Shown: piece by piece, positions 59,023 to 64,000 of the stretch
Layout: every line of letters begins with the position of its first letter
How positions within the stretch are numbered: position 1 is the first letter of the stretch
Assembly: GCA_020633195.1 (NCBI GenBank)
Contig: JACKEC010000014.1
Location: forward strand, 1,116,001 to 1,180,000
Direction of reading: 5' to 3'
Source: Sandaracinaceae bacterium
Lineage (GTDB): Bacteria; Myxococcota_A; Polyangia; Polyangiales; Sandaracinaceae
DNA: 64,000 nt
Position numbers and translations under genes: made by a program
Notes under the pieces: generated by a model
Told to the model about the DNA's origin: nothing
The model's input: the letters and a program-made list of their open reading frames with translations, nothing else
Database searches by the model: none

Positions 59023-59283
59023 CTAAGGATGGTCGGCTTCCGCCTCGTCGCCGCCCTCGGCGGCGCCCTCGGCGGCCTCGTCGGCCGCTCCCGCGGCCTC
59101 GGCGGCGGGCGCCTCCTCCTCGATGGAGAGGTCGCCGTCGTTGGCCGAGCCACGCCACATCAGGAAGATCGCGCCGAGAAGCAAGACAGCCAGACCGACC
59201 GCGGGCAGCCAGAGCGGCGAGTCCGCCGCGTCGTCACGAACGGGAGGCGGCTCCCCAGGCGTGTGGTGCTCGTCGTGGGCCAT
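59023..59283 (-). CDS. small single-pass membrane protein
   Basis: An 86-residue protein: short charged N-terminus, one membrane helix (LWLPAVGLAVLLLGAIFLMW) and an acidic Ala/Glu-rich tail (EAAEGAAEGG and similar). It is 24 bases after the membrane-protein gene and on the same strand as hisN, so it may be the third gene of that unit. Confidence 0.6.
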   Translation of the reverse strand: MAHDEHHTPGEPPPVRDDAADSPLWLPAVGLAVLLLGAIFLMWRGSANDGDLSIEEEAPAAEAAGAADEAAEGAAEGGDEAEADHP

Positions 59284-59307
59284 GCGGCGCGCACCTTACC
59301 AGATAAT

Positions 59308-59973
59308 TCAGCGCTGACTAGCCACCCCACGCAGCCCCGACCAGGCGAGATGCGGGGGCTCGGTCGCGGGCGCGAACGCCAGCCCGATGGGGGCCCAGAG
59401 GAGGCCGAACGGCCACAGCAGCAACGCCGCGAATCCACGGCCGAACCCCGCCGGTCGGTCGTTGCCGTCGACCACCATCGTGCGCGTGAGGCGCCCCCCC
59501 AACGAGGCGCCCGTGGCCATCGCGCCCCACCCGAGCGCGAGCGCGATCCCCGCGAGCTGGGTGCCGAGGAGCGCGCACCACGCGGGCGCGCTGACCCACC
59601 CCTCGATGTGGGCCGCCCCCGCGAGCAACGCGACGAGCGCCGCGCCGTCGAGCAACGCCGCCGCGTGCAGCGCGCGCCCCGACGCGGGACCGGCGACCCG
59701 CCTCCGATCGCGGAAGCTCAACGCCAGCAGCACCCAGCCGGGCGAAGCGATCCACCAGCCGACGAGGCGGGCCCGCAGGCGCGGCTCGAACGTGGCGTAG
59801 TAGAGCGCGTCGCTCGTCGCCGCGTCGTAACCCGGATCCCCGCTCCGATGCCGAGCGGACTCGTGGGCCCAGGCGTCGCGCGCCTCGTCGTACTCGAACG
59901 ACGCGACGACCCCGAGCGCGAGCCCGACGCAGACGAGCAGCCCGCCGAGCGCGCGAGCGACGCGCCGGATCAA
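59308..59973 (-). CDS. membrane protein of unknown function
   Basis: A 221-residue protein with four or five membrane helices. It starts at TTG 59973, which overlaps the stop of the phosphatase gene (TTGA), giving a coupled start. A loop with two Trp (LVGWWIASPGW) and a C-terminal VDGNDRPAGFGRGFAALLLWPFGLLW are distinctive; the last resembles RDD-family proteins but too weakly to claim. Its role is unknown. Confidence 0.7.
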   Translation of the reverse strand: MIRRVARALGGLLVCVGLALGVVASFEYDEARDAWAHESARHRSGDPGYDAATSDALYYATFEPRLRARLVGWWIASPGWVLLALSFRDRRRVAGPASGRALHAAALLDGAALVALLAGAAHIEGWVSAPAWCALLGTQLAGIALALGWGAMATGASLGGRLTRTMVVDGNDRPAGFGRGFAALLLWPFGLLWAPIGLAFAPATEPPHLAWSGLRGVASQR

Positions 59974-60788
59974 CCGGGCCCCGGCTCCGCGCGCAGGAGC
60001 GCGAGCAACGAGTCGTGCACGGCTCCGTTCGAGGCGAGGAAGCCGGTCCCGTCGTGGATGGTCTCCTCACCCTCGAGGCTGGTGAAGCGGCCCCCCGCCT
60101 CGCGGACGATCACCGCGGCCGCGCAGACGTCCCAGGGCGCGACGCCCGGATCGATCATCGCGTCGACGCGCCCCAGCACGAGCTGCCGGTAGCCGTCGAA
60201 GTCGGCGAAGCCGCGCTGGGTGTACGTCTCGCGCGCGAGGCTCGGCAGCCACTGCCCGAGGTTCATGTCGGTGAACTGCGAGAGCGCGCCGTGGCTGACG
60301 ACGGAGTCGCCGATGGCCTCGACGCTCGAGACGCGGAGCGGCCGCCCGTTGCAGAAGGCGCCGCGACCCTGCGTCGCGACGAAGAGGTCGTCGGCGGCCG
60401 GCATGTAGGCGACGCCGAGCACGGGCTCACCGTCCGCCTCGAGGCCGACGAGGATCGACCACGTGGGGATGCCGCGGATGAAGGCGCGCGTTCCGTCGAT
60501 CGGATCGACGACCCAGCGCAGCGCCGAGTCGCCAGCGCCGCCGGAGCCCGTCTCCTCACCGAGGAAGCCGGCCTCCGGGTAGCGGTCTTCGAAGAAGCGG
60601 CGGAGGCGCTTCTCGACGGCCTGGTCCGCCTCGGTGACGGGGCTCCGGTCGGGCTTGCGCTTGGTGCGGTTCGCCGCGCCGCCGCGATAGAGGGCGAGCG
60701 CGTCCTGGCCCGCCTCGAGCACCTCGTCGATGAGCGCGGCGAGCGCCTTGCGCCCTCCGATCCGATCGAGATCGAACTTCCCTCCCAT
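59970..60788 (-). CDS. hisN: inositol monophosphatase-family phosphatase, probably histidinol-phosphatase
   Basis: A 272-residue metal-dependent phosphatase. Ligand motifs are GEETG (Glu), DPIDGTRAF and WDVCAAAVIVREAGG (Asp), which bind two or three Mg ions. Within the family, the WVVDPIDGTRAFIRGIPTW sequence and length match HisN, which makes histidinol. An inositol or fructose-1,6-bisphosphate role cannot be excluded. No other his gene is nearby. Confidence 0.9.
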   Translation of the reverse strand: MGGKFDLDRIGGRKALAALIDEVLEAGQDALALYRGGAANRTKRKPDRSPVTEADQAVEKRLRRFFEDRYPEAGFLGEETGSGGAGDSALRWVVDPIDGTRAFIRGIPTWSILVGLEADGEPVLGVAYMPAADDLFVATQGRGAFCNGRPLRVSSVEAIGDSVVSHGALSQFTDMNLGQWLPSLARETYTQRGFADFDGYRQLVLGRVDAMIDPGVAPWDVCAAAVIVREAGGRFTSLEGEETIHDGTGFLASNGAVHDSLLALLRAEPGPG

Positions 60789-60837
60789 GGCTGGAGCATG
60801 CCGCGCCGGGCCGGTCGACGGAAGCCCCGCCGCCCAA

Positions 60838-60843
60838 TAGAAT
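60838..60843 (+). promoter_or_regulatory. -10-like box TAGAAT before the SSB-tail protein gene
   Basis: CAATAGAAT ends eight bases before the ATG at 60852. Confidence 0.4.
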
Positions 60844-60851
60844 CCCTCGCG

Positions 60852-61448
60852 ATGAGTGAAGTCGAAGGAGAGCGGAAGGCCGCGTTCGACAAGGGGGACC
60901 GCGCCGCGATCGTCCGGGGACGCAAGAACCCCGTCGGTGTGCGAGGGCAGATCTTCTGGGTCGGCGAGAACAAGTACGGCGACGGAATGCGCTACGGGCT
61001 CCGTGGCGACGACGGCGAGACGTACTGGTGTGACGAGACGCACCTGGGACCGGAGGAGGGAGCGCCGCCTCCCCCCGAAGGCGGGTCGGCGCCGGTCGCG
61101 CTGGCGAAAGGCGCGCGCGCCTCGATCACCAAGGGCCCGAGCGCGGGCGTCGAGGGCGAGGTCTTCTGGGTCGGCGACTCCCGCTACGGCCCGGGCATGC
61201 GCTACGGCATCAAGGACGACGCCGGCGAGACGCACTGGGCGGACAGCCACCAGGTCGAAGAGCTCGAGGCCGCGCCCGCTCGAAGCGCGAGCCAGCCCCC
61301 CTCGTCGGGCGCCCGTCGCCCCTCGAGCGGAGGCCCTCCCCCCGTCGACGACGCGCCGCTCCCCGACATGGACGACGACTTCGCGGCCGGGGCCGACGAC
61401 TTCTACGACGGCGACATCCCGTTCGAGGGCGACGACATCCCGTTCTAG
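60852..61448 (+). CDS. repeat protein ending in an SSB-like C-terminal tail
   Basis: A 198-residue acidic protein. It has two copies of about 38 residues (near 29-66 and 98-135) of the type GQIFWVGENKYGDGMRYGL..W, an SH3- or KOW-like beta unit. A Ser/Pro/Gly linker follows (about 142-165). The last residues are DDFYDGDIPF-EGDDIPF, stopping right after Phe. DDDIPF is the conserved last segment of single-strand DNA-binding protein (SSB), which recruits repair and replication proteins; here it is present twice and there is no OB fold. I infer an SSB tail mimic or adaptor. The gene is divergent from hisN. Confidence 0.85.
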   Translation: MSEVEGERKAAFDKGDRAAIVRGRKNPVGVRGQIFWVGENKYGDGMRYGLRGDDGETYWCDETHLGPEEGAPPPPEGGSAPVALAKGARASITKGPSAGVEGEVFWVGDSRYGPGMRYGIKDDAGETHWADSHQVEELEAAPARSASQPPSSGARRPSSGGPPPVDDAPLPDMDDDFAAGADDFYDGDIPFEGDDIPF

Positions 61449-61456
61449 CGAGAAGC

Positions 61457-61546
61457 GAGCGCGAAGCGCGAGCGCCTCGCTCCGTGCCCGTGCCCGTGCC
61501 CGTGCCCGTGCCCGAACCCCGAGCGCGAAGCGCGAGCGCCTCGCTC
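61457..61546. repeat. 26-base direct repeats flanking a GTGCCC tandem tract
   Basis: An identical 26-base sequence, beginning GAGCGCGAAGCGCGAGCGCC, occurs at 61457-61482 and 61521-61546. Between them are five exact GTGCCC units (61484-61513). Both sit in the 161-base gap between the SSB-tail protein and the phosphoesterase. Confidence 0.8.
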
Positions 61547-61609
61547 GGTGCCCCAGGCACCGCCCCGCGGGATTGCGGTCCACGCGCGCCGTCCCCAGAG
61601 TCCACGAAC

Positions 61610-62827
61610 ATGCCGCTCTGGCTTCGCCTGACCCTGTTCGTGCCCGCCGTGCTCCTGCTCGCCGGCGCCACGAGCGTCTACGTCTACCGGCGCGGCGCCA
61701 AGGTGATGCGCCTCGAGAAGCGCGGCCGACGCGCGCTCGCCGCCGTGCTCGTCGGCGGCCCCACCGCGATGCTCGCGGCGCGGGCGTTCGAGGCGTGGCT
61801 GCCACGCGAGGTCGCCGCCGGCCTCGGCGTCGCGGGCGGGACGATCCTCCTCGGCGTGTGGATCTCGACGGTCTTGCTCTGGGCCGTCGATCTGCCTTTC
61901 CTCCTCGGCCGCTGGATGCGCCGCGCCCCGCGCGAGGCGCTCGTGGAAGACCCGCCCCCCGAGGCGCCCGAGCCCGAGGCGCCGCCCGCGCCCCTGACGC
62001 GTCGCGAGCTGATCCGCACCACCGCGACGAGCGCCGCCCTCGGCGTCGGCTTCGGCGCCTCGCTCTACGGCTCCGCCTTCGGGCGCCACGACTACGACGT
62101 GCCCGAGATCCCGGTGCGCATCCCCGGCCTCCGACCGCACCTGGACGGCTATCGGATCGTCCAGCTCAGCGACATCCACTTCGGCACGTACGTCGGCGAC
62201 ACGGAGCGCCGCGCGGCGGTCGAGCTGGTCCGGCGCGCACGCCCGGATCTCGTCGTGCTCACCGGCGACCTCCTCGACCACGACGCCGCCTACGCGCCGC
62301 AGCTCGGGCGGCTCGTGCGCTCGCTCGAGGGCCTCGGCGCGCGCGACGGCGTCACCGTGATCCCCGGCAACCACGACTACTACGCGGGCGTCGACGCGGT
62401 GCTCGGCACCTGCGAGGCGGCCGGCGCCACCACGCTGCGCAACGACGGGCGCGTGCTGCAAGGAGGCATCGCGCTCGTCGGGGTCGACGACGTGTGGGCG
62501 CGACGCAACGGCTACGGCGGAGGCCCGGACCTCGCCGCCGCGCTCGCGACCGTCCCCGAGGACCTGCCGCGCGTCTTGCTCTGTCACAACCCGGTGTTCT
62601 TCGAGGAGGCGCGGGGTCAGGTCGCGCTGCAGCTCAGCGGACACACGCACGGCGGCCAGGTCAACCTCGGGGTCCGCCCCGCGGATCTCGTGCTGACCTA
62701 CGTCAGCGGCCTCTACCGCGAGGAGGGCTCGACGCTCTACGTGAACCGCGGCTTCGGGACGGCCGGCCCGCCGGCGCGGGTGGGCGCGCCGCCCGAGATC
62801 ACCGTCGCGGTCCTGACCGCCGCCTGA
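61610..62827 (+). CDS. membrane-anchored metallophosphoesterase
   Basis: A 405-residue protein with about three N-terminal membrane helices, then a calcineurin-like domain. Metal-binding motifs are DIHFG, GDLLDH, GNHDYY, CHNP and GHTHGGQ, complete for a two-metal enzyme of the YkuE/YaeI type. That family acts on lipid phosphates such as UDP-diacylglucosamine or undecaprenyl-pyrophosphate. The substrate is inferred. An RR-x-x motif (LTRRELIRTTATS) stands before the domain and may be a hidden Tat-like signal. Confidence 0.9.
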   Translation: MPLWLRLTLFVPAVLLLAGATSVYVYRRGAKVMRLEKRGRRALAAVLVGGPTAMLAARAFEAWLPREVAAGLGVAGGTILLGVWISTVLLWAVDLPFLLGRWMRRAPREALVEDPPPEAPEPEAPPAPLTRRELIRTTATSAALGVGFGASLYGSAFGRHDYDVPEIPVRIPGLRPHLDGYRIVQLSDIHFGTYVGDTERRAAVELVRRARPDLVVLTGDLLDHDAAYAPQLGRLVRSLEGLGARDGVTVIPGNHDYYAGVDAVLGTCEAAGATTLRNDGRVLQGGIALVGVDDVWARRNGYGGGPDLAAALATVPEDLPRVLLCHNPVFFEEARGQVALQLSGHTHGGQVNLGVRPADLVLTYVSGLYREEGSTLYVNRGFGTAGPPARVGAPPEITVAVLTAA

Positions 62828-62833
62828 CGGCCG

Positions 62834-63289
62834 TCACTCGGGCTCTTCGGTGTGCCCGCGCGCAGGCGGGATCTCCACGAGCACCCGCCAGCGGCCCTCC
62901 TCGAGGACCAGCGGGACCTCCGCCGAGCGCTCGCCGTCGTCGGAACGCACGGTGACGGTCGCGCGCTCGCCCTCGATGCGCTCGCGCATCCCGCTGCTGC
63001 CCTCGTGGACCTGGAACGACTGCCGGTAGCGGCCCTGCACCAGCATCTCCCACGGCTGGAACTCCCGCCCGCCGAGGGACGCCGCGAGGTGCGCGCGCTC
63101 CTGGAGCGCGCGGCGGGACGGCGCGGCCAGGAGCGCGTACGCCTCGCGCAGCGCCTCGGGCTCGCGGTCGCTCCGGTCCATCGCGTCGAGGAACAGACGC
63201 ACCGCCCCCGAGGGGGTCTCGTCGCTGGGCAGGTCGGCGCAGCCGATCAACAGCGTCGTCGCGATCCAGGCGATGAGAGGGGCCCGCAC
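62834..63289 (-). CDS. small lipoprotein
   Basis: A 151-residue lipoprotein starting GTG MRAPLIAWIATTLLIGC. Mature sequence includes VRLFLDAMDRSDREPEALREAYALL and VPLVLEEGRWRVLVEIP, resembling NTF2-like or DUF4878-type domains (short helix then a curved sheet). An earlier ATG (63346) is possible, in which case it would overlap the divergent gene by two bases. Confidence 0.7.
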   Translation of the reverse strand: MRAPLIAWIATTLLIGCADLPSDETPSGAVRLFLDAMDRSDREPEALREAYALLAAPSRRALQERAHLAASLGGREFQPWEMLVQGRYRQSFQVHEGSSGMRERIEGERATVTVRSDDGERSAEVPLVLEEGRWRVLVEIPPARGHTEEPE

Positions 63290-63344
63290 GGGGGAGGGAC
63301 TTAGCAGGCGCTCGGCCCGCTTGCGACGTCCCTCGCCAGGCATC

Positions 63345-64000
63345 ATGCCCCTCACCGTGCGCCCCCTCGTCGTCGCCCTCCTCACGCTCAGCGCCTGCAG
63401 CTCCCCCTCGACCTGCGCCCTCGAGGGCTCGCAGCAGTGCGACTCGGACGGACACTCGGTGCTCCGCTGCGTCGCCACCGATCGCGGCCTGCGCTGGCAG
63501 ACCGAGCCGTGCGATCCGAGCACGCCCACGTGCGTCGAGCGACGCGGCGGGGCCGCGACCTGCATCGCCGAGCGGCTCGGGAGCTGCGAGGAGGCGACCT
63601 TCGAGGACTCGTGCCCCGACGAGAGCACGCTCGAGGACTGCACCGCGGGCGCGCGCCACCGCGTGCGCTGCCTCGAGGGCGAGCGCTGCGGCGAGGTCCC
63701 GGCGGCGGCCGTCGGCGAGGACCGCCCGCCGCACGCGACGCACGCCTGCTACGCGCCGCGCTCCGCCGAGGAGCCGCCCGCGCTCGTCACCTTCGTCAGC
63801 GGCGACGTGCAGCTCGGCGATCGGGCGGCGCCGCCGGTCCCCTTCCGGGTCCCGCACGGCACGCGCCTGCGCCTCGCGGCGGGCGCGCGCGCCGTCGTCC
63901 TGGTGAAGGAGCGGGCGTCGCGGCTCACCGAGCCCGGCGAGGTCGACGTCTACACGTTGCAGCCCGAGGCCGCGGTCGCCGCGCCGTGGGCCGCCGCGCT
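63345..64000 (+). CDS. cysteine-rich lipoprotein with FecR-like domain, cut by the window end
   Basis: The frame is open from ATG 63345 to the last base, so at least 218 residues are coded. It begins MPLTVRPLVVALLTLSAC, a lipoprotein signal. The next 115 residues hold about a dozen Cys (ALEGSQQC, CEEATFEDSC, RCLEGERC). Then ALVTFVSGDVQL and LAAGARAVVLVKE follow, which look like the FecR domain that binds or senses a periplasmic ligand. The full length is not visible. Confidence 0.75.
   Translation, partial: MPLTVRPLVVALLTLSACSSPSTCALEGSQQCDSDGHSVLRCVATDRGLRWQTEPCDPSTPTCVERRGGAATCIAERLGSCEEATFEDSCPDESTLEDCTAGARHRVRCLEGERCGEVPAAAVGEDRPPHATHACYAPRSAEEPPALVTFVSGDVQLGDRAAPPVPFRVPHGTRLRLAAGARAVVLVKERASRLTEPGEVDVYTLQPEAAVAAPWAAA

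Noticed and set aside
61484..61513. CRISPR-like array
   Set aside because: Tandem 6-base units with no spacers and no cas genes; only two longer repeats flank it.

Overview
The window reads as ordinary chromosomal DNA of a very GC-rich predatory or soil-type member of the Myxococcota, probably of the Polyangia / Sandaracinus type. The evidence is an MglA-family GTPase, many secreted lipoproteins with repeated xDCxxGxxC cysteine motifs, sigma-54 activators fused to FHA or STAND/TPR sensor regions, numerous outer-membrane barrels, and frequent GTG/TTG starts with GC-rich third codon positions. I see no rRNA, tRNA, CRISPR array, integrase, transposase or phage gene. About 50 protein genes cover nearly everything.

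Layout. 0-7 kb: a von Willebrand-type lipoprotein, a divergent MglA paralogue, an L,D-transpeptidase, a two-domain VOC protein and a heavy-metal P-type ATPase homologue that has lost every catalytic motif. 7.3-13 kb: a possible macro-like/SIR2 fusion, then the tightly coupled argH-lysA-MATE set. 13-17.5 kb: NUDIX hydrolase, DUF4241 protein, and a dynamin-like GTPase overlapping an M48 metalloprotease. 17.5-24.2 kb: a KAS III-like enzyme and a minus-strand run (mtnA, M19 dipeptidase, SCP2 protein, FHA/zinc-ribbon/transglutaminase membrane protein, barrel protein). 24.3-35.7 kb: a signalling block with two histidine kinases, two sigma-54 activators and their small lipoprotein neighbours. 35.7-42.5 kb: B12-type radical SAM, alanine dehydrogenase, a barrel, TrmL and a DUF5916 outer-membrane protein. 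42.6-55.4 kb: a cell-envelope block with a cytochrome c lipoprotein, barrel, lipoproteins, two LytM (M23) proteins, an SDR-like protein, an acyltransferase and two cysteine-rich lipoproteins. 55.4-59 kb: a fadA-fadN beta-oxidation pair. 59-64 kb: hisN-like phosphatase, small membrane proteins, a repeat protein ending in an SSB-like C-terminal tail, a metallophosphoesterase and two lipoproteins, the last cut by the window end.

How genes work together. Overlapping start/stop codons define several coupled units: argH-lysA-MATE, M48-dynamin, mtnA-M19, STAND/sigma-54 regulator-lipoprotein, cytochrome-barrel-lipoprotein, and hisN-membrane protein. A good sigma-54 promoter precedes the cysteine-rich lipoprotein at 46.8 kb. 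A recurrent TAnnnT box a few bases upstream of many start codons suggests short-leader or leaderless transcripts.

The strongest candidates for undescribed biology are four: the protein ending in GDIPF..DDIPF (60852-61448), which mimics the SSB tail; the catalytically dead P1B ATPase (4976-7174); the possible macro-SIR2 fusion (7349-8926); and the FHA/zinc-ribbon/transmembrane/transglutaminase protein (19885-21141). A recurring theme is pseudo-enzymes: the ATPase, the MglA paralogue, an SDR with Tyr/Lys lost, and a second dead LytM domain.
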